64,000 nt of DNA, taken from the NCBI RefSeq assembly GCF_000143415.4, contig NW_003314261.1:1449597-1513596 (forward strand), read 5' to 3'. The DNA is from Selaginella moellendorffii. Lineage: Eukaryota; Streptophyta; Lycopodiopsida; Selaginellales; Selaginellaceae. Positions 1-9,832 of the stretch are shown in pieces. The position numbers were made by a program, and so were the translations under genes. How positions within the stretch are numbered: position 1 is the first letter of the stretch; each line of letters starts with the position of its first letter. The notes under the pieces are model-generated. The model was given only the letters and a program-made list of their open reading frames with translations. It did no database searches and was not told where the DNA came from.

Positions 1-689
1 TTATTTAGTGTGATAGATCTTCTTTGACATCAAGCTCTAGTTGTCTTTATATAAATGAGTGTGGAAAATAATTTATTTAGTATATATATTCTATAGAAAT
101 AAATTCTAAGCTAAATACAAAATCCATTCACCCAATCATGGATTTACATAGAAAAGTGATAAAAAACCCATGACTAAGAGTTTAAATCTCAAGTAAAACA
201 CAAAACATTGGCATTTCTTTTACTTATTTATAATGTAATATTTCATTTCAAGAAAAAAAAATCATTCACATGGCAAGATTAGTTAAGCTAAACTAGGCTT
301 ATTTTAACTAATCTCAATCCTTCAAAAGACCATTTAGGTACTATAACATGGTATGGGATCTTTATACTTGTAAATATACTAGCTTTTTTAGCATGGCTAT
401 ATATCCTTGTGTGAGTGTATAAAATAGGGAAATGAATATAAAAATGTTAAGAGGAAGTGGCTTGGATTGAAATCAATCCAATAGCTACAAAAATCCCACC
501 ATGCTAATAATATATGGCATTATAGTTGTACATTTGGATTTCATATCATCCTTTCCTCTTGGAAGGATGGAAAGCAATTCAGTTTTTATGATTGATGGGT
601 AGGGATTTAGAGAAATATTATAGTGGATCTATAAGTGGTGTTAATTATTTCTAATCCTTTTATACAAAGCATTTTGATTGCTACACATG
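1..689. other. AT-rich intergenic DNA, no gene seen
   Basis: This stretch is strongly AT-rich with stops in all frames. I recognise no protein, RNA or terminal-repeat structure in it. It probably belongs to the decayed repeat desert that continues to about 9.8 kb. Confidence 0.5.
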
Positions 690-985
690 TATAATTTATG
701 GAGGAATGGCCTATTGAATATCATACCAAACCTTATAAACTTGCAGTCTAATTGCACTCGATAGTCCTTTCCACTAAGAAAAGAACCCTTTGTACAAATT
801 ATGCACTATACAATTAACACCAAGTCATTCACTTTATACTCTATAGATGGATAGTGATGGGACTTATAGTGTTGTTGTTGTCCCACTTGTGAACGGCCTA
901 AGTGTTCAATAGACTCCACTTGAACAAGTGGAAGAATACTCATCAAATATTAATCTAAAGACTTAATATCGACAGCTTGTAGCAA
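690..985 (-). mobile_element. Ty3/gypsy pol fragment, decayed
   Basis: The reverse complement matches the end of the gypsy integrase region at about 47.8-48.1 kb: the segment reading 'attcttccacttgtccaa' followed by 'acaagtgggacaa', then the stretch that encodes 'EYKVDDLVL' there. Stops and indels interrupt it, so it is a dead fragment. Another copy lies on the plus strand at about 5.2-5.9 kb. Confidence 0.6.
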
Positions 986-1015
986 TGACAATGGTAAAAT
1001 CAACTAAATTGCAAG

Positions 1016-1212
1016 AGAATTTAGGAATTCATAGATGGATGGTTAACACTCCGTTGCTCATGCAATAAATAGTTGAAACTAAGTAAGACTAAATAGGAGC
1101 TATTACAATAAGTGGGAACTTTAGCAAGGGACTTTAACTAAAGTTAAGACAATGGTGGTCAGATAAATAAGGTAAATTGATAAATTGGGAAGGAAAACTT
1201 TATAACTTACAC
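1016..1212 (+). repeat. Dispersed repeat R, copy 1 (decayed)
   Basis: It aligns with 3443-3635 over about 195 bp, both beginning near 'taacactccgttgctcatgca'. Many differences are C-to-T or G-to-A in this copy, for example ggctaacactccg versus ggttaacactccg. That pattern fits decay of methylated cytosines. No coding capacity is visible. Confidence 0.7.
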
Positions 1213-1310
1213 TAAGTGGCCCAAATGCCATTCACAAGGCTAGCAAGTCCTCAAGTCAGGAATAAGACTTATAGAGGTTGTTGAGACTCTCTCAATTGGT
1301 GAAAGGTATA

Positions 1311-1773
1311 GTTAAGTGACTAAAGTAGAATGGAAAATTTAATTACTTGTAACTTTGTCTTAGAGTTGTTTCTTAGTTCGACTTTTATTGGTGGTTAAGT
1401 ATATCACCACTTGATATTTGCATTAGAAGGTCCTAAAAGTGGCTGTATCCTTAAAGAGTAGCATGTTGAGAGGGCATGACTCTTTACTTAAGTTAATATG
1501 TGAATGTGTGGTGGATAAAAAAGGGTTAATAAGGAAACGACTTTAAAATTTTAGGAACAATAGAAGGTTTTCCTTAGAAAGTTGAGGATATGATTTATAT
1601 AAATATTTAACTTAGTAAATTGACTAATGTAGTTATGGTAAACCACTATAGTTGAGATCACAAGAATAATAAAGACTTTGAGACAATAAGGTCAAATACA
1701 GAGGAGGATATATATCCTTAAAATGGTAGCTAAGTTTACCTTTAATAATGATCAAAATAACCCAAGGAGTTGG
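1311..1773 (+). repeat. Tandem direct repeat of about 465 bp, copy 1
   Basis: The block starts at gttaagtgactaaagtagaat and ends at cccaaggagttgg. It recurs at 1843-2313 after a spacer of about 70 bp. Identity is high by eye, around 90 percent, with mostly transitions. It encodes nothing recognisable. Part of the region just upstream (about 1240-1330) also occurs inverted near 32.84-32.96 kb. Confidence 0.85.
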
Positions 1774-1842
1774 GTGGTGTACTCAAAATATTCTTAAGGT
1801 TAAGTGTTTAAAGTAGAATGGTTTAAAAGTAAATATTCTTAG

Positions 1843-2313
1843 GTTAAGTGACTAAAGTAGAATAGAAAATTTAATTGCTTACAACTTTGTATTAGAGTTG
1901 TTCCTTAATCTAACTTTTATTGGTGGTTAAATATATCACCACTTGATATTTGCATTAGAAGGTCCTAAGAGTGGTTATATCCTCAAAGAGTAGCATGTCG
2001 AGAGGGCATGACTCTCTACTTGAGTTAATACATGAATGTGTGGGTAATATGGTGGATAAAAAGGGTTAATAAGGGAACAATTTTAAAATTTTAGGAACAA
2101 TAGAAGGTTTTCCTTAGAAAGTTGAGGATATGATTTATATAAACATTTAACTTAGCAAATTGACTAATGTAATTATGGTAAACCATTATAGTTGAGATCA
2201 CAGGAACAATAAAGATTTTGAGACAATAAGGTCAAATATAGAGGAGGATATATATCCTTAAAATGGTAGTTAAGTCTACCTTTAATAATGACCAAAACAA
2301 CCCAAGGAGTTGG
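1843..2313 (+). repeat. Tandem direct repeat of about 465 bp, copy 2
   Basis: Second copy of the block at 1311-1773, with the same start and end motifs. It carries a small insertion near 2041-2050 (gggtaatatg) that copy 1 lacks. The 1774-1842 spacer is itself a partial echo of the repeat start (taagtgtttaaagtagaatgg). Confidence 0.85.
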
Positions 2314-2549
2314 AGAATGTCTTTTTGTTTATAGGCTTTTTTCTTTTATGTTTGAACATTTTTGGATTATCTCTTAAATTATTCTCTTTTGGTTACTTAC
2401 ACTTTACTAATTATAATGTATGGGTAATGTATGCGATAAAATGATGCTAACTAAGCACACTTGTACTCTCTTATAGCAAGACACCTTTAAGACCAATATT
2501 AGAAATATTTACAGTTGGCATTATAAACATTTCCCAGAATAAATGACAA

Positions 2550-2832
2550 GAGTCATCGGATGGGACCGAGTCGAAGATCGAGTCCAAGACCGACTCAGAG
2601 ACCGAGTTCAAGATAGAGTCTGAGATCAAGCCGAGGCCGAATCGGAGACCGAGTTCGAGACCGAGTTCGAGACAGAGTTCGAGATCCAAATCGGGTCCGA
2701 GACCAAGTCCGAGGTCGAGTCCGAAGTCGAGTCTGAGATCGGGTCCGAGATCGAGTCCAAAATCGAGTCCGGGACCGAGTCCGAAGTCGGGTCCGAGATT
2801 GAGTCCGAGATCGATTCTGAGACTAAGTCTAA
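2550..2832 (+). repeat. Degenerate GAGTC/GAGAC minisatellite
   Basis: About 280 bp built from 6-bp and 12-bp variants of 'gagtccgagaccgagttc'. Every frame gives a low-complexity peptide (Glu/Ser/Lys or Leu/Gly rich), which is why chance open frames appear. The same motif in inverted orientation occurs at 33640-33860, so it is probably an internal part of a dispersed element. Confidence 0.85.
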
Positions 2833-3442
2833 ATACTAATACAGCTCAAGGGGTGAAAGCCCAAAGCGTGCGTCTCCTAGGGGGGGGGGGGGGGGCTGCA
2901 GGGGGTTCCAAAAGTATAGTAGGGATAGTGAGGTCCAGGAACCAGTCTTGAAGGAACTCTCCAGTGGTGCTTCCAAACTGACTTAAGGTTGAGATTGGGG
3001 CCGAGGGGCCTTGGGTGGGAGTGAGCATGGGCTTGGGTGGTGCTGGAGGGGCCACCCAAGGAAGTGCTCAAGAGCAGCTCCCACTCCCGAAAGGGAAACC
3101 GACTGCGGTGCTCCCGGCTCATGTGGAGTGGTGCCCCACTTGAGTACCTTGTGGCTCATTGGTCCTTGCCCTTCCTAGGGGCTTGGGCCTTCCCTTCGGG
3201 ATGGAAGTGGGGGGGGGGGGGGGTAGAGGTACTCATACCGGGCCATTAGGCCACGGTGTTTCGCCCCGACGTCCCGAAGCAAGTGTTGCACCCAAGGCTT
3301 GGGATTTAGAGGATCCCATGATCAAGTCTTGTGGTACCAAGGGGTGTTAGGAATCTGGAGGCTTGGTGTGCTTGGCTACTTGTGCCTGCGGGGAGTGTAG
3401 CCGAACCTTAAGTCCAGTCTAACCCGGGGAGGGGGATTGGGA
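2833..3442. other. GC-richer part of dispersed element
   Basis: This is less decayed than its flanks, with G/C homopolymers. The part around 3000-3060 (gtgagcatgggcttgggtgg) resembles the reverse complement near 33.2 kb, so it belongs to the same dispersed element as the minisatellite. Short open frames here are proline or glycine rich and I do not accept them as genes. Confidence 0.5.
2880..2895 (+). repeat. G16 homopolymer
   Basis: A run of 16 G. Similar runs occur nearby: 15 G at 3209-3223 and 11 C at 3668-3678. Homopolymer length in an assembly is often unreliable. Confidence 0.9.
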
Positions 3443-3635
3443 GAGATTTGGGAATCTGTAAATGGATGGCTAACACTCCGTTGCTCATGCAGTGAGTAGC
3501 TGAAACCAAGTAGGACCAAGTAGGAGCTGGTACCATATGCGAGAACCTTGGCAAGGGAACTTAGCACAAGCCAAGGCAGAGTTGGCTGGATAGACGAGGT
3601 AAGCTGGCAAATTGGAAAGGAAAAATTTGTGGCTT
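3443..3635 (+). repeat. Dispersed repeat R, copy 2
   Basis: The better preserved copy of the R repeat at 1016-1212. It runs directly into repeat S at about 3636. No coding capacity is visible. Confidence 0.7.
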
Positions 3636-4042
3636 ACACCCTACTATACATTTGGAACCCCCCATATCCCCCCCCCCCACCTTAAGGAACACACGCTTTG
3701 GGCTTTCACCCCAAGCCTCCCTTAGTATCAGGAGTTAGTCTCTGGAACAAGCTTGAAACTTACTAAATATGGAATGGTGCTAGAATGCAAATTTGGATAC
3801 GGGACGAACACCATTGTGTTCAGGACAATCTCTACATTCCGTAGATATGCCAAATGAGCAAATCTAGACACTTTCCATAAATAGTATTTGGGACTGGAAT
3901 GAGACTAACACAAAGGGCATGATAGCAAGGGTGTTTGGCAAACACAGTAAGCTATCATCAGTGATATTGAGGGACCAATCTCAATATATGAGGGTTCTTG
4001 TCAAGCCAGTGCAAGACAGAGCAAAAGAGAACTAAGAGCCAA

Positions 4043-4927
4043 TGTAGCGCACCTTATCTCTCTCCCCTTAAGCCAACTGGAAAAGGGGCAATTGTTTGAT
4101 GAGAAAGCCTTTAGTGGCTATTTTATCCCCATTTATCCCCCAAGGTTCCAAAAATCCACGGTGACAGTATATCCAAATCTCATCCCATGATCACATGTTT
4201 TATACTCACCCCCCCCTTCAGAGATGTCAATGTTCTCATTGACTATTGACTAACAACCCCTACTTAGCCAAGGGGAACCAACACCTCCATTTTCGCACTC
4301 AATCTACCAATCCTTCCATTGTGTAGACCAGCTATTCCATGTGAGGCAATTAGTCATCCACCCGTACCGCAGTCCCACGGTGGATACCTTCGTCCGTGGA
4401 TACTCCACACAAGAGGAAGGACGTACGCATGGATGTTTAATACGTGCGATTTCAAATTTAGGGCTTCCATTGTGTAGACCAGCTATTCCATGTGAGGCAT
4501 ACGTGCAATTTCAAATGTAGGGCTTCCATTGTGTAGACCAGCTATTCCATGTGAGGCAATTAGTCATCCACCCATACCGCAGTCCCACGGTGGATACCTT
4601 CGTCCATGGATACTCCACACAAGAGGAAGGACGTACACATGGATGCCTAATACGTACGATTTCAAATTTAGGGGTAAGAATATACCTTGCTCAAGGGTAT
4701 ATTATACTTTTTAAGTAGCCACTAATCAATGGGAATCGAACCCGTGCTATTTGCTCCGATACAACTGTAGCGCACCTTATCTCTCTCCCCTTAAGCCAAC
4801 TGGAAAAGGGGCAATTGCTTGATGAGAGAGCCCTTAGTGGCTATTTTATCCCCATTTATCCCCCAAGGTTCCAAGGATCCATGGTGACAGTATATCCAAA
4901 TCTCATCCCATGATCACATGCGCTACA
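4043..4927 (-). mobile_element. TRIM-like LTR element, about 885 bp, non-coding
   Basis: Direct repeats at 4043-4209 and 4766-4927 (about 165 bp) begin TGTAGCGCACC; the right copy ends GCGCTACA, giving TG...CA ends. On the minus strand the repeat is followed by a stretch near 4733-4765 that resembles an initiator-Met tRNA primer site (TTGTATCGGAGC, against the usual TGGTATCAGAGC) running into a T-arm-like GGTTCGATTCC. A purine-rich tract, GAAGGGGGGGG, precedes the other repeat at about 4210-4219. Flanks gccaa and gccag could be a 5-bp target duplication. No open frame is found, as expected for a terminal-repeat retrotransposon in miniature, which would need enzymes from another element. Confidence 0.7.
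4313..4673 (+). repeat. Internal duplication inside the TRIM-like element
   Basis: A block of about 150 bp starting near 'ttgtgtagaccagctattcc' occurs at about 4318-4465 and again at about 4526-4673. A truncated third copy lies between them (about 4466-4525). This expands the internal region of the element. Confidence 0.75.
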
Positions 4928-5214
4928 GCCAGGCCGAGTATGCTCAGCTAGAAACACATAGGAGTTCCTACCTTATGTCCATCTGGCTAAGTACAGGTGC
5001 TAAGCTCAGTAAACTAACACTTGAACATGAGGGGCTGATAAAGGGAATCAGCAATACTGACCTCTTGCCATTGTAGCAGTAAGGAAAGAGTGTCTGTAAG
5101 GATTGGCCGATAGATAACTTTCGATACCTGAAGTTATATTCGCGACAAATATGTATATGTTATTGGGGTATAAATTTTCATTGGTGCTTCATTATATAAA
5201 ATTTTATATGATAT

Positions 5215-5870
5215 AATATGATATTGTCAATAGAGTTGAGTTTAGATTTGTATTATCATGAGCTATTGATGCTAAGTTATGGGATCAATACTTCATAAGT
5301 ATTCTTCCACTAGTTCAAGTAGAGTTTACTGAACACTTAGGGTTGCATATAAGTGGGACAATAACTATACTATAACTCTTATCATCATCTATTTATAGAG
5401 TACAAAGTGGATGATTTAATATTGGTTTATTTTCCAAATTTTATAGTATATGGTTTATTTAAGGGGCTTCTTGCTTAGTAAAAAGGATTATATTGAGTAT
5501 TGTAGTAAGTTTGACTACAAGTTTATAAGGCTTGACACTACATTCAATAAACCTATCTTCTAAAAGTTATGCATGTGCAATGGCTTAAACATTTCATACA
5601 GAAGGATTAGGAGTAAATTTATACATCCACTAATACCTCTTTCTAATGTTGCTCAAGATTTTGGCCTATCAACCAAGAGACTCTAACTACCTTCTAATTT
5701 TTCTAAAGGAGGGGATGATCTAAGGTCTAGATGTAAAGCTACAATGCTATATACTAATATTAACATAGTGGATTTTGATAATTATTAAATTGGTTTCAAT
5801 TTGGACCACTGTATAAAAGCTAGGGTTTTTAGGCTAAATAAATATGTATTCCATTCTATACACACATAAA
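5215..5870 (+). mobile_element. Ty3/gypsy pol 3' fragment, decayed
   Basis: Plus-strand match to about 47.75-48.3 kb. Shared landmarks are 'attcttccacta' and 'aagtgggacaataac', and the ending 'gctagggttttt' with a following AT-rich tail. Frames are full of stops, so it is a remnant of the integrase C-terminus and 3' end. Confidence 0.65.
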
Positions 5871-6559
5871 TTGTGCTTAATATTTATAATTAATGGAGTA
5901 CTCAAGATTATTATTCCTAGTAAATCATAGTTTGTATAGAATCTCAATGATATCTTTCTTTAATCCTTGTGCTCAAGCAACAATTAATCCCATTCAAGAG
6001 TATTTAGAAAAAAAAAACTCAATACAAATATAAATTCTGACTATAAAAAAGATTATATACTATGGTTGAGATCTTTGGAACAATAGATGGTTGATGACTC
6101 TTGTATAGGAAAATTCTAGTGAGAGATGGCTCACCCAAGAGCAAAAGCTGAGCATTATATTTGGCATAATTGATTGATTGAATATGACAGCTTAGGAAAT
6201 ATATTTTTATTACCTCCATCTTTATGTTGTCTAGAATTTTATTTTAGAAACTTGTAGTTAAGTAGTATATATAAAAAAATCTAAGACAATGAAGCAAGAT
6301 TCAAAATGCCACAAGAATATTATCCTTATATACTTTCAAATTTAAGATTATTTAGTAAGAATGAGTTACATATGATTTTAAGAATTGATAAATATAAATT
6401 AATTTTTCCTCACAGCATTACTATATGGTACAGAAAATTATTAGCAAGAAAAGTATAGAGAATACTAAAATCCCTTAGAGAGGAGTCTTTAATTTTACTT
6501 TATTAATTACATTATAATAATTATATATTATATTATTTATATTTAATTTCTTTATTTTC
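5871..6559. other. AT-rich intergenic DNA, no gene seen
   Basis: Very AT-rich, with one short chance open frame at 6019-6219 that has no recognisable domain. I see nothing functional here. Confidence 0.5.
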
Positions 6560-7516
6560 AGTATTTCTTTTTCCAAATGAACATCCATAAAACTGTAGTT
6601 ACCATAACAGAACGAATGTTATTAATCATGGTGTCATTGCTTGTTATAAAGCTGTATATTTGCAAATAAATATCTATAGTTGAATTCCTATATAAGAGTT
6701 GAATAGGGAATAATACAATATGATACACATCAAGTAATAAATAACTTAATTTTAAATATCCAAATATACCATCTAAAAACCAGTCACTATGAGTTCATAC
6801 TACAATATCATTTATAATTAAATCACCTGATAATGTAACTGGATTGTAAAGGCCATACTTTTTTATAATATTAATCTCTGTAAAACAAGTACATTAAAAG
6901 TAAAAAAATGTTACGTGTATTTACCTGTTATATTGTGAGGTAATAAATCCCCTGGTTGCTCATCCAAAGCTAATAATATATCAGCTAAAGTAATATCATT
7001 TACATATTTATAAAATATTGATTTTGAATCTAAAATAGAGTATTAGAATAGTAATTAAGAATTCTTACTTTTAGTTGGTATGAAATACAATGTGGATAAG
7101 TCAATACTCTTATTATTCTCAGTATTAATATGGATAAATTCATCATAAGCCACAATATCTTTATGATATCAGCTTGCCATCTCTATTTCAAATTGAAACC
7201 TAATTACAATAGTTAAAATTAAGATTAAGTGACCAAGGTCAATAATATTACAGACCTTATCTCCTATAGAAATATCCTTTATTTTTCGTCTTTTACCATT
7301 AGAAAGTCTTAAGATAGCATCCTCGATATTATAATTATGAATTTATATGATAAAGTAAACCATACCTGGAAAACATTTTTTGTTTTTAACACAATTAGAA
7401 TCTTTGCAGTGATGACCTGAAATACAATCTGAATCTTTTGTACATGGATCAAGTTGAGATTTAGTAAAGGACATAAGACATATAATTAAAAACCCATAAA
7501 TAAAGAAATTACTCAT
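6560..7516 (-). pseudogene. Hint-domain (hog-like) secreted protein, pseudogene
   Basis: The minus strand from an ATG at 7514-7516 encodes a signal-peptide-like start, the Cys-rich motif LDPCTKDSDC and then CFP. After the same first intron position come the DAI, ISIGDK and NPVTLSGDLIIND blocks seen in the intact gene at 41655-42658. Exon order and intron positions correspond. In-frame stops occur in the exon-3 region (after VSI) and in the last exon (VV-stop-THSDW), and the putative first acceptor reads CGAG. It is a dead paralogue with gene-like introns, so it arose by DNA duplication and not retroposition. The nucleophile Cys codon is retained. Confidence 0.8.
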
Positions 7517-8265
7517 TTCTTAAGTGTATAAGAAAATTATTACAAGATAGAAGCCTTATATAAAGAATATATCATTAATTTTCGTTTATATTCTTGTAAT
7601 TTTTTTCACTAAGTCAACTTCATTGTCGTATCAAAACTCCAAATATTCAAGCATATTCTAGAATATTTTTTAATCTAACAGTTATGATTTTATCCATTAA
7701 ACTTACTCAATGTTTACTGCTATATTACAAATGACATCCCCTCCTTTTCCACATACTATGAAAGTCCTAGCTAATATATGTGACCAAAATAGGTGTATCA
7801 TAGTGTAGTGATGTTTATATTTATAAAAAGTTTTAACACAAGAAGAGTAGTGTAGCTATACTCCTAGTTGATTGCTCAACTAGCCAAGATGTAACAAGCC
7901 AAGTGTTGGTGATCACTATCCCAGTTATATACAATAAGCCTACTAATGTGAATTTTGGATTTTATGGTTTTTTTTATGTTAAATGCAAATTAGTGTATGG
8001 TTATCCATGTGGTAACTTTTGTATGTAAAAAATTATGTGAAAACTATATAGAGTGAAAAATAACCATATGATTATATAAGAAAACAAGTATTAATCTCCT
8101 CTGGATATCCTTCAATAGTGAGAAAAAAGCTTTAAAATATATATGGAACTTTTTTTTTCTGCTTCTTTCATGTTTTATGGTAGTCAACTAGAAATTACAG
8201 CTTTTGGAATTGTACGAGAAGTGTGTAAGGAATGTCCAAAGAATGAGAAACTGTACACAAATAAT
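7517..8265. other. AT-rich intergenic DNA, no gene seen
   Basis: AT-rich stretch with no recognisable coding, RNA or repeat structure. It may contain the dead promoter of the Hint pseudogene. Confidence 0.45.
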
Positions 8266-9537
8266 GTATAGTTTGGAATTATTTTTGGTTTGCTTAAGCA
8301 GGGACTGAGATGGTAGTGAATATACCTAGAATATTCTTGGATATTCTAGGATATTCTACCATCTAACAGTTATTATTCATTTAAATTAATCTTGTATTTA
8401 TAAATTATACACTTATTTATAATTTATAAAATTTCTTAAGCATTTCTTAGTATATTTTATTTTATTCTACCATCTAATGGTTGATATGCAATAAGATTAA
8501 TCATGTGTTTATAAATTAAAAACATGCTTATAATTATAAAACTTATTTAATTGATTGGATTAATAAGTAAGAATAACACTACTATTAAGCAAACCAAACA
8601 TTATTACATGCAATGCATAGAAATTTATTCACTGAGACATTGTTTAAAATGATTATCCAAATAGTTTTCTAGATCTCGTACATTATATAGTTTTTTATAT
8701 AGATTATAATGTGATCAAATATTCCTAGCACAGACCATTTAATCCACACTAGAGCTGAATTCTTTTCATGCCCAATTCCCATAATTTTCCATTATAAAAG
8801 TTGTACAATGATATCTTTACTTCTTGTTGCCAAAACTATTATAAGACCATAGCAATCAGTTTCAAGTTGCAAAAAAATGATTTCTTTAACTTATGCATGC
8901 TTAAAAAGTTTTTTCTTGTCTATGTAAGTAAATAAAAGATTTAACATCACTCACCAAGAATTGCACGATGGATCTTCTATATATATAAGTTAATCCAACT
9001 TAACCAAGTAAGTTAACTAACTTAACAATTGGATCCAACTTAACCTTGATAACATTGGCAATCCTTCTGTTTGCATGTGAATTTATTTATGTGCATTTGT
9101 GCAATCTTGGCACCATATGTCAATTCTTCTAATCTTAGTTAATTAAGAATTTCTCACTAGCTTTTCTTCTTAGCACAGACAGGTCATAGAAGATAGGTTT
9201 TATCTCTATGATTTAATAATTTGTTATGCATTGCATGTAGCAATGTTTGGTTTGCTTAATAGTAGTGTTATTCCTACTTATGATCAAATAAAAGTTTATA
9301 ATTATAAACATATTTATAATTTATAAACACAAGATTAATTTTATTGCATATCAACCAATTAGATGGTAGAATAAAATAGAATATACTAAGAAGTGTTTAA
9401 GAAAGTTTATAAATTATAAATACAAAATTAATCTAAATGAATAAGAACCGTTAAATTGTAGAAAATCCTAGAATATTCAAGTATATTCTAGGTATATCCC
9501 AGTCCTAGATTTGCTTAAGCAAACCAAAAAGTTCCAA
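8266..9537. mobile_element. Foldback-type element with long inverted arms
   Basis: The left arm (about 8268-8620) is the reverse complement of the right arm (about 9222-9536). Both outer ends read approximately TTGGAA...TTTTTGGTTTGCTTAAGCA inwards. Inner landmarks such as 'taagcaaaccaaacatt' and 'aatgtttggtttgctta' mirror each other. The central 600 bp has no long open frame. Long subterminal inverted repeats without a transposase suggest a non-autonomous foldback or Mutator-like element. I could not define a clear target-site duplication. Confidence 0.7.
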
Positions 9538-9832
9538 AAATCTATTTTTTGCCTCTCTTGCCAAACTACACTACTATAAATGGCATATATTCCATAAGAG
9601 GCCAGGAATTTTTTACCTTTAACTTTGTCAACATAATTCCAGTGATATACTGGTGGGGGGAGTTGTTTCCACTCATCACCTTTTTAAATGCAAATGAGAT
9701 TGTAGGCATTACACAAATCAATCTTGTAACATTTGTTTTATGAAAATAAATTTAAACAAATCTTTAAATCTTAGCAACCTTGATGAGATCAAGAGGTGGT
9801 AACTCCTCATCCCGTTATCCTTCATGAAGGGA

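Larger units (their letters stand above)
3636..5160 (+). repeat. Dispersed repeat S, copy A, split by a TRIM-like element
   Basis: Segments 3636-4042 and 4928-5160 together align with 25411-25995. Shared landmarks are 'acttactaaatatggaatgg', 'tctacattcc', 'gagggttctt', 'gtatgctca' and 'gtgtctgtaaggattgg'. The block 4043-4927 is missing from the 25.4-kb copy and is a later insertion. The element type of S is unknown; it lies directly upstream of a gypsy fragment and may be part of one. Confidence 0.7.

Noticed and set aside
2471-3350. Several open frames rich in Leu/Gly, Pro or Arg on both strands
   Set aside because: They are produced by the minisatellite and by G/C homopolymers; no conserved domain or splice logic.
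4733-4765. Possible tRNA gene (T-arm-like GGTTCGATTCC on the minus strand)
   Set aside because: No acceptor stem, D arm or anticodon arm; position next to a terminal repeat fits a primer-binding region instead.
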